Of a stretch of DNA of 12,707 bases, positions 1-7,371 are shown one piece after another. How positions within the stretch are numbered: position 1 is the stretch's first letter; each line of letters begins with the position of its first letter. The notes beneath the pieces are model-generated. The model was not told where the DNA came from. It saw only the letters and a program-made list of their open reading frames with translations, and ran no database searches. The position numbers were made by a program, and so were the translations under genes. The DNA lies in assembly GCA_003224075.1 (NCBI GenBank), contig QHYF01000057.1, positions 1 to 12,707 of the forward strand, in the 5' to 3' direction. The stretch comes from Acidobacteriota bacterium (GTDB lineage: Bacteria > Acidobacteriota > Terriglobia > Acidiferrales > UBA7541).

Positions 1-2103
1 CATGGACGTATGCGGCAGATTGAGTTGCAACGGCTGCCAGTCGTCTCCATCGTTGAAAGAAACATAGACGGAGCCTTCCGTGCCCGCAAAGAGCAATCCC
101 TTCCGCACGGGATCTTCCCGCACCACGTTGCTGGCGCCGCCATCGGGAATGCCCTTCGTAATTTCCTGCCAGTTCTTGCCAAAGTCTCGCGTGCGGTAAA
201 TGTGCGCGCGCAAATCGTCGAGCCGGAAGCTGTTGATCGCTGCGTACGCCGTCCCTGCATCGAAGTGGCTCGCTTCGATGATGGACACTTTGCTCCAGGG
301 TTTTAACTGCGGCGGGGTCACGTCCTGCCAGTTCTTGCCGCCATCTCGCGTAATCTGAATCAAACCGTCGTCGGTGCCCGCCCAAATCGTGTTCACTTCT
401 TTGAAAGACGGCGCCACCGCGTAAATCACCCCGCGATGCTTCCCTTTCTCCGGATCGCCGGCGGCGAACGCACTGAGATTCGCGGGGATTTCGTAGGATG
501 CCCGCGTCAGATCGGGACTGATCACCTGCCAGCTATTGCCACGATCCGTGGACTTGAAAAGCACGTTCGCGGAGAAATACAGCGCATGTGGATCGAGCGG
601 CGAAAAAATTACTGGCAGAGTTCGATCGTAGCGGTATTCGCCGCGGCGAATCGGCTCCGGCGTAATGTCCGCCACTTCGCCGATGTCTTGCTTGGTGCGC
701 GTAAGCCGCGCGCCGTAAACAATGTTGGGGTCGAGCGGATCGACGGCAATGTATCCGTACTCGAAGACTCCAACGGAGTGCCACTCGCGAAAGCTGATTT
801 CTCCGTAATCGCTCCGGCTCATTGTTCCCGACGAGCCGCTTTCCTGCTGCGCGCCGTAGACCCAGTACGGAAACCGGTTGTCCGTGGTGACATGATAGAA
901 CTGCGCGGTCGGCTGATTGTACCAACTGCTCCACGTCGCGCCCCCGTTCACGCTGATGACCGCGCCTTGATCGGAACTGAGCGCGATGATTTGCGGATCC
1001 TCGGCGCTGATCCAGATGCGCTGGTAATCGTCGCCGCCCGGCGCGCCCTTGAAACCAACAAACGTTTTCCCGCCGTCGGTGGATTTCCACGTCGTGGTAT
1101 TCGCAACGTAAAGTACGTCCGGATTGTCCGGCGCTACCGCGATGCCCAGCGCGCCGGGGCCGCGCCCGCCAATTCGCCGGTCGCCGTTGACCCGCTCCCA
1201 GCTTTCGCCGCCGTCATCCGAACGATACACGCCGCTCTTGCCGGTCTTCGCTTCCACAGAAGCATAAATCCGGCTTGGGCGGCTCGGCGCAACCGCAATC
1301 CCCATGCGCCCAAGATCATCCGTCGCACTAAGCAAACCTTTCGTCAGCGGCTTCCATGTCTCGCCACCGTCCACCGATTTGTACAGCCCGCTTCCCGCGA
1401 TCGTAATCGATGTCCCGCTCCGCACTTCCCAGGGCGCGACGCGCGCGGCCCAAAGAACGGCATAGATCGCTTGCGAATTGCTGGGATCGAACGCGAGATC
1501 GGCGGCCCCGGTGTTTTCGTCCTTGTAAAGAATTCTCTGAAACGTCTGTCCGCCGTCGGTCGAGCGAAACACGCCACGCTCCGTGTTCGGCCCGTAGGGA
1601 TGCCCCTCGGCGGCGACAAACACGCGGTTAGCATCTTTGGGGTCCACCAGAATCGCCGTGATCTGCTGCGCGTTTCGCAATCCCAGGTGCGTCCACGTTC
1701 TTCCCGCGTCCGTGGATTTGTAGATTCCATCGCCCGTCGCAAGGTCCGGGCGTTGCAATCCTTCCCCGCTTCCCACGTAAACAATGTTCGCGTCAGAGGG
1801 CGCAACGGCCAGCGCTCCGACCGAGCCCGTAGGTTGATCGTCGAAGATCGGATTCCAGGTATTCCCGGAATCGGTCGTCTTCCACACGCCCCCGTTTACC
1901 GCCGCCATGTAGAACACATTGGGCCGATGCGGCACTCCGCTGATCGCCACCGTTCGCCCCCCGCGAAACGGCCCGATGCATCTCCATCTCATCTCACCAA
2001 ACAGTTTCTGATCATATTGCTGCGCGACCGTCGGCAGTGCGCCAATCCACGTTAGCGCGACAGCCCCGATCAGAATTTCTCGTGAGATTGTTTCGAAACG
2101 CAT
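1..2103 (-). CDS. VPS10/sortilin-like Asp-box (BNR) repeat protein, secreted; 3' end outside window
   Basis: The minus-strand frame is open from an ATG at 2103-2101 to the left edge (701 codons, no stop), so the C-terminal third is missing. The start has GGAGG at 2114-2110, six bases upstream. Residues 1-28 are a Sec signal peptide ending in TVAQQ. An RWRCIGPFRGGR block follows at about residues 39-50. I count 11 Asp-box motifs (S/T-x-D-x-G-x-x-W/F), from KTTDSGNTW (about 75-83) to SFNDGDDW (about 682-689), the signature of multi-blade beta-propellers such as the sortilin/VPS10 fold. It is a clear paralogue of the gene at 7372-10542, with the same repeat order. Such proteins are often labelled glycosyl hydrolase, but I see no sialidase RIP motif, so enzymatic activity is unsupported. 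A periplasmic or surface binding or scaffold role is inference. Family assignment is confident; function is unknown. Confidence 0.9.
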   Translation of the reverse strand, partial: MRFETISREILIGAVALTWIGALPTVAQQYDQKLFGEMRWRCIGPFRGGRTVAISGVPHRPNVFYMAAVNGGVWKTTDSGNTWNPIFDDQPTGSVGALAVAPSDANIVYVGSGEGLQRPDLATGDGIYKSTDAGRTWTHLGLRNAQQITAILVDPKDANRVFVAAEGHPYGPNTERGVFRSTDGGQTFQRILYKDENTGAADLAFDPSNSQAIYAVLWAARVAPWEVRSGTSITIAGSGLYKSVDGGETWKPLTKGLLSATDDLGRMGIAVAPSRPSRIYASVEAKTGKSGVYRSDDGGESWERVNGDRRIGGRGPGALGIAVAPDNPDVLYVANTTTWKSTDGGKTFVGFKGAPGGDDYQRIWISAEDPQIIALSSDQGAVISVNGGATWSSWYNQPTAQFYHVTTDNRFPYWVYGAQQESGSSGTMSRSDYGEISFREWHSVGVFEYGYIAVDPLDPNIVYGARLTRTKQDIGEVADITPEPIRRGEYRYDRTLPVIFSPLDPHALYFSANVLFKSTDRGNSWQVISPDLTRASYEIPANLSAFAAGDPEKGKHRGVIYAVAPSFKEVNTIWAGTDDGLIQITRDGGKNWQDVTPPQLKPWSKVSIIEASHFDAGTAYAAINSFRLDDLRAHIYRTRDFGKNWQEITKGIPDGGASNVVREDPVRKGLLFAGTEGSVYVSFNDGDDWQPLQLNLPHTSM

Positions 2104-2109
2104 CTACCA

Positions 2110-2114
2110 CCTCC
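2110..2114 (-). promoter_or_regulatory. Ribosome binding site of the left VPS10-like gene
   Basis: GGAGG on the minus strand lies six bases before the ATG at 2103. It fixes the start of this gene just ahead of a good signal peptide. Confidence 0.8.
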
Positions 2115-2126
2115 ACGAAATCGAGG

Positions 2127-2155
2127 AGCATACCCCTTACACAGCGCCCGGGCAA
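2127..2155 (-). promoter_or_regulatory. Candidate sigma70-type promoter of the left VPS10-like gene
   Basis: On the minus strand TTGCCC (2155-2150) is followed after exactly 17 bases by TATGCT (2132-2127). Transcription would start near 2120, giving a leader of about 17 bases that still contains the GGAGG. It lies in the 132-bp gap after the AstE-like gene, so this gene can be transcribed separately from the upstream pair. This is a motif match only. Confidence 0.5.
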
Positions 2156-2235
2156 CGCTTCTTGTAAAACACGAAGAATTCAATCAACGCAGAATTCGAA
2201 CAGGTGGCGGGAGGGTTCGGCGCGATCAGGCTTGG

Positions 2236-3300
2236 TTATGGAGCCTTGACGGCCACGACGCCGATGTTCGCGATGTTGTCGCCTTTTTTCAGCGTTGGAA
2301 CGGCGTTAACGTGAAGAATGATGCCGGCGACCGGCGCGCGCGGCTCGGAAATAGTTTTGCCAAAGAAGTCGGTGACAGTGCCGAGTCTCATCCCTGCTTC
2401 CACGTACGTACCACGCTTGACGAGCGGGTAAAAAATGCCGAGCTGGTCGGCGAGGACGTCAACGACTTTTTCGAGCCATACGGGATTCTCAATGGGATGA
2501 GGCTGGCCCGGGAGCATTTTCAAGACGCGCATCGTGCTGAGCGTGCCGTTCACGAGCAGCGCCACGTCGTCGGTCTCGACCGTGCCGGCGTGACCCGCCT
2601 CGACAACGATCGACGGTTTGCCACGGACGGAGGCGGTGTTATCAAGGTAGCGCGTGGCCGCCGGGTCGGTGGGGCGCTCGCGCCAGATAATGATGTGATC
2701 GAGGCCGAAAGCAAGGACCATCTCCTTGGAAACGCGGTCCTGGGCTTCCCTGCCCGTCGGTCCCCAGTAGGCATACGGGCGAAGGCTCTCGTCAAGGTCG
2801 CCACCGTGGTAGTCGATTAGGTAGTCGCAGCGGTCCACGATTTCCTTGGTAATAAGGAAGGAAGCGCGTTCGGTTTGCGTGCCGTCAGCCTTGCCTGGAT
2901 AAAAACGGTTCATACTTTTGCCGTCAACGGGATTGACGTGTGGAACTTTCTGCTCGAACGACGGGACATTCACCAGCGGAACAAGGATGACGGTGCCCGT
3001 GACTTGGGCAGGGTCCAGATCGCTGATGAGCTTTTCAATGGCGATGATGGAAGCGTACTCCGTGCCGTGCGCGCCGGAGACCAGCGCGAGCACTTTTCCT
3101 GGCTTCGCTCCATTCACCACCACGACCGGGATGTTAGTCGCAGCGTCCACGCCGGCAGGCACCGCGAGGTAGCCAGTCGCTTTCTGCCCAGACGCGGCGG
3201 AGGCAGTGCCTGCGGCAAAAGGAGCCTGTGCGTAAGAAAAGCTGCAAAAGTACGGCGTGAGAAACGCTGACGCCAGCAGTAGATGACGAGAGCGCATCAT
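2236..3300 (-). CDS. Secreted succinylglutamate desuccinylase/aspartoacylase (AstE/ASPA) family protein
   Basis: This 354-aa protein belongs to the zinc-dependent M14-like AstE/ASPA family, which removes acyl groups from N-acyl amino acids or cleaves small amides. Visible motifs are HGTE (His78 and Glu81, zinc ligands), the family block NPVDGKSMNRFYPG (about 123-136), DYHGGD (His165, third zinc ligand) and VEAGHAG (Glu234, expected catalytic base). The last ~90 residues resemble the beta-barrel C-terminal domain of the family. Residues 1-24 form a Sec signal peptide (…SFSYA|QA), so the enzyme should act outside the cytoplasm, unlike classical AstE or ASPA. The ATG at 3300-3298 overlaps the TGA of the upstream S9 peptidase gene (ATGA), implying translational coupling. 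An in-frame TGA directly precedes this ATG, and GGGGGTGA serves as the ribosome binding region. The substrate cannot be read from sequence. Confidence 0.88.
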   Translation of the reverse strand: MMRSRHLLLASAFLTPYFCSFSYAQAPFAAGTASAASGQKATGYLAVPAGVDAATNIPVVVVNGAKPGKVLALVSGAHGTEYASIIAIEKLISDLDPAQVTGTVILVPLVNVPSFEQKVPHVNPVDGKSMNRFYPGKADGTQTERASFLITKEIVDRCDYLIDYHGGDLDESLRPYAYWGPTGREAQDRVSKEMVLAFGLDHIIIWRERPTDPAATRYLDNTASVRGKPSIVVEAGHAGTVETDDVALLVNGTLSTMRVLKMLPGQPHPIENPVWLEKVVDVLADQLGIFYPLVKRGTYVEAGMRLGTVTDFFGKTISEPRAPVAGIILHVNAVPTLKKGDNIANIGVVAVKAP

Positions 3301-5417
3301 TCACCCCCAGCCGCTTTCACCTCGGCAGTTGCGGGGCGCGCCGGCGCGGGATCACTTTTAACGTAGTGAGCGTACCAGGCGAGATAGCGTTCGAGGCGAT
3401 CCTTAACGTGCGACGGCGTGGTGAAGCCGTGGTATTCGCCGGGATAGACAATGAGCTCGGTGGTGCGCCCAAGTCGTTTCAAAGCTTGATAGAGCTGCTC
3501 GGAGTTAATGATAGGGACGTTCCAGTCGATTTCGCCGCCCATGACAAGTGTGGGCGTGGTGATGTTCGCAACTTTGTTGAAAGGCGAAAGCTTTTCGTAG
3601 AGCGCGCGATTTTCCCACGGCAGGCCGAGCTCGAGTTCCCAGAGTTTTTGATAGTGGTCGTGGCCGTAGTTGGCAACATAGAGAACTTCGCTTGCGCCGG
3701 TAATCGCGGCCTTGAACCGATTGGTCTGCGTGATGATGAAGTTGGTGGAGATGCCGCCGTAGGACCAGCCGCCCACGCCGAGTTTCTCCGGGTCGGCGAT
3801 GCCTTGGGCGACCGTATAGTCGACCATGGCCATGTCGTCCTGATAGTCCCTGTTACCCCAATCGGCGAAGATGGCTTCGCAGAATTTCTGGCCGTAGCCG
3901 GAAGAGCCGCGGGGATTCGGCAGCAGAACGGCATAGCCATTGGCGGCGTAGAGCTGCGCGAGGTGATAGAAGGCAGCGGAATATTGGCCGACGGGGCCGC
4001 CATGAGGATTGAGGAGCGTGGGCACTTTTTTGCCGGGAGTGTATTCGACGGGTTTGTAGAGGTAACCGGCGATGGTGCTGCCATCTTTGCTTTTGAAGTG
4101 GACGTATTCGGCCTTGGCCAAACGCAACTGCGAAATCAGCTCGTCGTTTGTTTTGGTGAGGCGAGTGAGATCGTTTCCAGTCGAGAGATAGATTTCGTTG
4201 GGGCGATCGAGCATGCCGATCTCCGCGGCGATCGCGCCATCTTTGCCGAGTGAATAGCTGTCTACGGTGAGGTGGCCGCCGATGGGGCGAGTGACTTCGC
4301 CGCCGGTAACCGCGATGCGGCAAAGATTTTGCGTGCCATCGTCTTCGGCGATGAAGTAGATGAAGCGGCCATCAGCCGAAAAGCGCGGACGGTGGACGCT
4401 GCGATCGAAGGCGAGGGTGAGAACTTTCGCTTCGCCGCCGTTCGATGGAGCGATGGCAAGATGCTGCGTCGCGTAGTCGATGGCCTTGACGTCGACCTGG
4501 CTAACGAAGGCGAGCCATTTGCCGTCGGGAGACCATGCCGGCGAATGATCTGAGCCGAGATTAGTGGTAATGCGTGCGACGTTCGCGCCTTTGTCGGTGT
4601 TGTTGGCAGGGACGACCCAAATGTCGTTGTTGAAATTGCGGTCGGGATCAGGAGTGCTGCGGTTGCTCGTGAAGGCGAGAGACTTGCCGTCGGGCGACCA
4701 AGCGGGCTCGGAGTCGTCGTAGTCGCAGGAAGTAATTTGAGTAGTGGTTTTGGCGGAGACATTAAAGACGTAGAGATGGGTGCGGCGGCGATCGAGATAG
4801 CCGACGGTGTCGCGCTTGAACTGAAGGCGATCAACAATAAAAGGGGGTGGAGTTTTGGGTTTCGCGGGAGCAGCGGCGGGTTTGTCTTTATCCTTCGCAG
4901 CTTCGAGATCTTCGGGCTTGGGATCGCGGAGAATTAGAACAAGACGAGTGCTGTCGGGGGACCATTCGAAGTCGTCAACGCCCTGAGCTGTGTCCGTGAG
5001 GCGAGCCGCTTCGCCGCCGAGACGATTCAAAAGCCAGACCTGGGTCTTGCCGTTGTTTCGAGCAGAGAGGAAGGCGAGGAATTTGCCGTCGGAGCTCCAG
5101 CGGGGGTGCGAAGAGGAAACACCTTCGGCGGTCATGGGAATAGGATCGCCGCCATGAGTCGGGGCCATCCAGAGACGCTGTTCGTTTTTGTCTTCCTTCA
5201 GAATCTTGGTTCGAACGGTGTAAGTCACCCACTGACCGTCGGGGCTCAATTCGGGCTGAGAGACATCGCGAATCTGAAAGTAGTCGTCAATGGTGATGTT
5301 GCGGGGCGTGGCGGAGGTAGTTGTGACGGCCGGCTTCGACCCCGGTTCCTGCCCCGGAGCGGACGATGAGGGGCCGAGAAACAAAAGAGCAAGTGTGCTG
5401 CAGAACAAATTCCTCAT
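3297..5417 (-). CDS. S9 family peptidase (prolyl oligopeptidase / acylaminoacyl-peptidase-like), secreted
   Basis: A 706-aa serine peptidase with an N-terminal signal peptide (about residues 1-22), a beta-propeller built from PD40/TolB-type repeats (several W-S-x-D-G-K-x-L-A-F copies, e.g. AWSPDGKSLAFTSNR and AWSPDGKWLAFVSQ) and a C-terminal alpha/beta-hydrolase domain. The catalytic triad is visible: Ser552 in GGWSYGGIS, Asp631 in GGEIDWNVP and His663 in GEYHGF. The oxyanion-side HGGPVGQ motif is also present. A Lys/Pro/Ala-rich insert (about 170-190) sits between propeller repeats. The family cleaves short peptides, often releasing dipeptides or acylated N-terminal residues. The start at 5417 has GAGGAG (5431-5426) eight bases upstream. 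It is the first gene of a two-gene unit with the AstE-like gene and diverges from the amino acid permease, which fits a role in peptide scavenging. The exact cleavage specificity is unknown. Confidence 0.95.
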   Translation of the reverse strand: MRNLFCSTLALLFLGPSSSAPGQEPGSKPAVTTTSATPRNITIDDYFQIRDVSQPELSPDGQWVTYTVRTKILKEDKNEQRLWMAPTHGGDPIPMTAEGVSSSHPRWSSDGKFLAFLSARNNGKTQVWLLNRLGGEAARLTDTAQGVDDFEWSPDSTRLVLILRDPKPEDLEAAKDKDKPAAAPAKPKTPPPFIVDRLQFKRDTVGYLDRRRTHLYVFNVSAKTTTQITSCDYDDSEPAWSPDGKSLAFTSNRSTPDPDRNFNNDIWVVPANNTDKGANVARITTNLGSDHSPAWSPDGKWLAFVSQVDVKAIDYATQHLAIAPSNGGEAKVLTLAFDRSVHRPRFSADGRFIYFIAEDDGTQNLCRIAVTGGEVTRPIGGHLTVDSYSLGKDGAIAAEIGMLDRPNEIYLSTGNDLTRLTKTNDELISQLRLAKAEYVHFKSKDGSTIAGYLYKPVEYTPGKKVPTLLNPHGGPVGQYSAAFYHLAQLYAANGYAVLLPNPRGSSGYGQKFCEAIFADWGNRDYQDDMAMVDYTVAQGIADPEKLGVGGWSYGGISTNFIITQTNRFKAAITGASEVLYVANYGHDHYQKLWELELGLPWENRALYEKLSPFNKVANITTPTLVMGGEIDWNVPIINSEQLYQALKRLGRTTELIVYPGEYHGFTTPSHVKDRLERYLAWYAHYVKSDPAPARPATAEVKAAGGE

Positions 5418-5425
5418 GGGGGCAA

Positions 5426-5431
5426 CTCCTC
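5426..5431 (-). promoter_or_regulatory. Ribosome binding site of the S9 peptidase gene
   Basis: GAGGAG on the minus strand lies eight bases before the ATG at 5417, supporting that start. Confidence 0.75.
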
Positions 5432-5462
5432 ACGAAAAGGATGGAGGCCAAAACGGGAGCGT

Positions 5463-5470
5463 AGTGTAGC
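5463..5470 (-). promoter_or_regulatory. Candidate extended -10 of the S9 peptidase/AstE-like unit
   Basis: The minus strand reads TGCTACACT, an extended -10 (TG-n-TACACT) with the hexamer at 5468-5463. A start near 5456 would give a leader of about 39 bases. No good -35 is visible at 16-18 bases, which is common for extended -10 promoters. Motif match only. Confidence 0.4.
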
Positions 5471-5688
5471 AGAAGAGCAGGCCCCGAATGTGCGAAAAAG
5501 AATGGCCGGAAGAAGAAAGGGGCGCATGATTGTCTGCAGTCAGTTTTCATTCTCTCGATTTCGTAACGAGGGGGGCGGCAGGCGAGATTCCGGAGCCCAC
5601 GCGAATAGCACGCAAGAACGACGCTTTGGTGATACGGAATTACGATCGCGCCGCACAAAAAATTTGTTCGTCCGCGCGCATTTTTTCC

Positions 5689-5716
5689 TTGCATGCAGAA
5701 GCGGCTCTTGTATTCT
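5689..5716 (+). promoter_or_regulatory. Candidate promoter of the APC permease gene
   Basis: TTGCAT (5689-5694) and TATTCT (5711-5716) are separated by 16 bases. Transcription would begin near 5723, giving a leader of about 114 bases before the TTG start at 5837. That is long enough to hold the hairpin at 5736-5770. Motif match only. Confidence 0.4.
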
Positions 5717-5735
5717 GCGAATGCGAACACGCTCC

Positions 5736-5770
5736 ACTGACGGGTGCCGCCTCGAGCGGTCAACGTCAGT
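5736..5770 (+). promoter_or_regulatory. Stem-loop in predicted 5' leader of the permease mRNA
   Basis: ACTGACG (5736-5742) pairs perfectly with CGTCAGT (5764-5770). Inside, CCGC and GCGG form a second stem closing a CTCGA loop, extended by a possible G-U pair. The internal loop between the stems could hold tandem G-A pairs. It is not followed by a T-run, so it is not an intrinsic terminator. It may be an RNA regulatory element, a protein-binding site (also a DNA inverted repeat), or chance. I do not match it to a known riboswitch. Confidence 0.4.
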
Positions 5771-5816
5771 TGCGGACGCACAGCCGTCGGCTCGGCAACG
5801 AGAGCGAGGATCGCCC

Positions 5817-5823
5817 AAGGAGG
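5817..5823 (+). promoter_or_regulatory. Ribosome binding site of the APC permease gene
   Basis: AAGGAGG ends 13 bases before the TTG at 5837. The spacing is longer than ideal, but an in-frame TAA at 5831-5833 makes this TTG the first possible start, and no other start lies nearby. Confidence 0.55.
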
Positions 5824-5836
5824 ACAAGAGTAAAAA

Positions 5837-7249
5837 TTGAGTTCTTTATCGCTCCCTGCCACGCCCGCTTCCCGCGCAATCCTAACAGCGAAAAAAAGAG
5901 TCGCCAAACTTACCCTCTGGCCGCTTGTGGCCGCCACTTTCTTCATGGTGTCCGGCGGCACGTACGGAACGGAAGAGATCATTCACGGCGCGGGTTACCG
6001 CCACGGTATATTGATCTTGTTGTTTCTGCCGGTGCTGTGGTGCTTGCCGACGGCGTTCATGATTGGCGAACTCTCCGGCGCGCTTCCTGCGGAGGGAGGC
6101 TACTACGCGTGGGTGCGCCGTGGCTTGGGAAATTTTTGGGGCTTTCAGGAAGCGTGGCTCTCGCTGGCCGCGAGTATTTTCGATATGGCGATTTATCCGA
6201 CGCTTTTTGTTTTTTATCTGAAGCAGATGTCGCCGTGGTTCGGCGCTGGAAATCATGGGATTTATGCGGGCCTGTTTGTGGTCGTCACGTGCGCGGCGCT
6301 GAATCTGGCGGGAATTCGCGTAGTCGGAATTACTTCGCTGTGGCTGTTCTTCTTGTTGTCGGCGCCGTTCGCGCTGATCGTGGTGATGGCGCCATTCAAA
6401 ATGGGAGCGCTGACGGAAGCGCATGCCGCGCCGGCCACCGCGGGATTGGGCTTGCTCGGCGGCGTGCTGGTCGCCATGTGGAACTACATGGGTTGGGATA
6501 ACGCCTCGACGATTGCCCAGGAAGTTGACCATCCGCAGCGCACCTATCCGAGAGCGATGATCGCGGCCGTGGCGTTGGTGGCACTGAGTTACGTCCTGCC
6601 GTTCCTGGCCGTGTACTTCAGCGGCATTCCGGCCTCAAGCTTCGGCAGCGACGGCTCGTGGGCGGCCGTGGCGGGTCTCATCGGCGGCAAGTTCCTGGGA
6701 TTCCAATGGCTCAGGTTCCTGATCGTTCTTGGCGGGATGATGAGTGCATTCGGCATGTTCAACGCCCTGGTGATGAGCTACTCGCGCCTTCCGCTGGCCA
6801 TGGCGCGGGACGGCATGCTGCCAAAATTTTTCGCAAAGATGAATTCGAAATCGCGTGCGCCCTGGGTGGCTATCCTCTTCTGCGCCGTGTGCTGGGCGCT
6901 GTGTCTGGGACTGGGTTTCAAGCGGCTGGTCACTTTGGACATCATGCTTTATGGCGCCAGCCTGATGCTGGAGTTCGTGACGCTGGTTGCGCTGCGCGTT
7001 CGAGAACCGGAATTAAAGCGCGAATTCCGCGTGCCGGGCGGCCTGACCGGCGCGATCGCTTGTGGAATCTTCCCGCTGCTTCTGCTGATCCTTGCGACCG
7101 TCGAAAGCGGGAACGAAGTCGTCCTCGGAATGAACGGACTGGCCTTCGGGGCGCTGATTATGGTGGGAGGCTTCGTGTCCTACCTGGCCACCGGCAAGCT
7201 TCGGCGCAATGTCCGCGGGGTTACCGCCGAAAACGCCGAGGCAACGTAA
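5837..7249 (+). CDS. APC-superfamily amino acid/polyamine permease
   Basis: A 470-aa polytopic membrane protein with about 12 hydrophobic segments, the usual size and layout for APC (TC 2.A.3) transporters. The first helix carries SGGTYGTEEIIHGAG in place of the common G-S-G-I motif. With GGYYAWVRRGLGNFWGFQEAW before the third helix and MWNYMGWDNASTIAQEVDHP in the helix 6 region, this resembles the LAT/polyamine-uptake branch (plant PUT-like) more than classical lysine or GABA permeases. It should take up an amino acid or polyamine by proton symport; the substrate is not readable from sequence. It starts with TTG directly after an in-frame stop. It diverges from the secreted S9 peptidase/AstE-like pair, suggesting import of products released outside. 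The hydrophilic C-terminal tail is short. Family is confident, substrate unknown. Confidence 0.92.
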   Translation: MSSLSLPATPASRAILTAKKRVAKLTLWPLVAATFFMVSGGTYGTEEIIHGAGYRHGILILLFLPVLWCLPTAFMIGELSGALPAEGGYYAWVRRGLGNFWGFQEAWLSLAASIFDMAIYPTLFVFYLKQMSPWFGAGNHGIYAGLFVVVTCAALNLAGIRVVGITSLWLFFLLSAPFALIVVMAPFKMGALTEAHAAPATAGLGLLGGVLVAMWNYMGWDNASTIAQEVDHPQRTYPRAMIAAVALVALSYVLPFLAVYFSGIPASSFGSDGSWAAVAGLIGGKFLGFQWLRFLIVLGGMMSAFGMFNALVMSYSRLPLAMARDGMLPKFFAKMNSKSRAPWVAILFCAVCWALCLGLGFKRLVTLDIMLYGASLMLEFVTLVALRVREPELKREFRVPGGLTGAIACGIFPLLLLILATVESGNEVVLGMNGLAFGALIMVGGFVSYLATGKLRRNVRGVTAENAEAT

Positions 7250-7320
7250 GTCGCTCACATCCGTTTCCCTAAGACAACATCTGGCTGGGATTGCAGTTTC
7301 GGGCGTTTCATCCGCTGCTG

Positions 7321-7326
7321 TATACT
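7321..7326 (+). promoter_or_regulatory. Candidate -10 box of the full-length VPS10-like gene
   Basis: TATACT lies in the 122-bp gap after the permease gene. A start near 7333 would give a leader of about 39 bases to the GTG at 7372 and would exclude the upstream TTG at 7291. The -35 region (TTCGGG at 7298-7303, 17-bp spacing) is poor. Confidence 0.4.
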
Positions 7327-7356
7327 CCACGCTTTCGAATGATTCCAGAATGGATC

Positions 7357-7362
7357 GGGGAG
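7357..7362 (+). promoter_or_regulatory. Ribosome binding site deciding the start of the full-length VPS10-like gene
   Basis: GGGGAG ends nine bases before GTG 7372, but directly abuts the ATG at 7363, which is too close for that start. It therefore favours GTG 7372. Confidence 0.5.
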
Positions 7363-7371
7363 ATGCTTAAC

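Larger units (their letters stand above)
5418..5836. other. Divergent intergenic region between S9 peptidase and permease genes
   Basis: This 419-bp region holds no convincing gene. ORFs crossing it lack coding character and overlap the permease. It contains candidate promoters in both directions (5463-5468 minus; 5689-5716 plus), a stem-loop at 5736-5770 and an A/T-rich patch at about 5656-5690. I see nothing interpretable between about 5500 and 5655. Being shared by two oppositely transcribed genes, it is the natural place for common regulation, but I recognise no operator. Confidence 0.6.

Noticed and set aside
436..2055. 539-codon plus-strand ORF opposite the left VPS10-like gene
   Set aside because: It lies in exact codon register with the minus-strand gene, so its stops require TTA, CTA or TCA codons there, which are rare in this GC-rich gene; indeed it ends at a CTA codon. 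Its protein is Arg/Pro-rich with no motif.
2228..2246. AGGCT-N9-AGCCT inverted repeat at the end of the AstE-like gene
   Set aside because: Only five base pairs, partly inside the stop-codon region and without a T-run, so not a credible terminator.
5287..5982. 231-codon minus-strand ORF spanning the divergent region
   Set aside because: It overlaps the start of the S9 gene in another frame and the start of the permease on the opposite strand, and shows no recognisable domain.
5530..6501. 323-codon plus-strand ORF across the intergenic region and permease start
   Set aside because: It overlaps the permease in another frame and the predicted protein is low-complexity and Arg/Gly-rich. The permease frame has clear family motifs.
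7291..7371. TTG-initiated 27-residue N-terminal extension of the full-length VPS10-like protein
   Set aside because: It would place a non-signal sequence before the signal peptide, has no ribosome site, and contains the likely -10 box TATACT.
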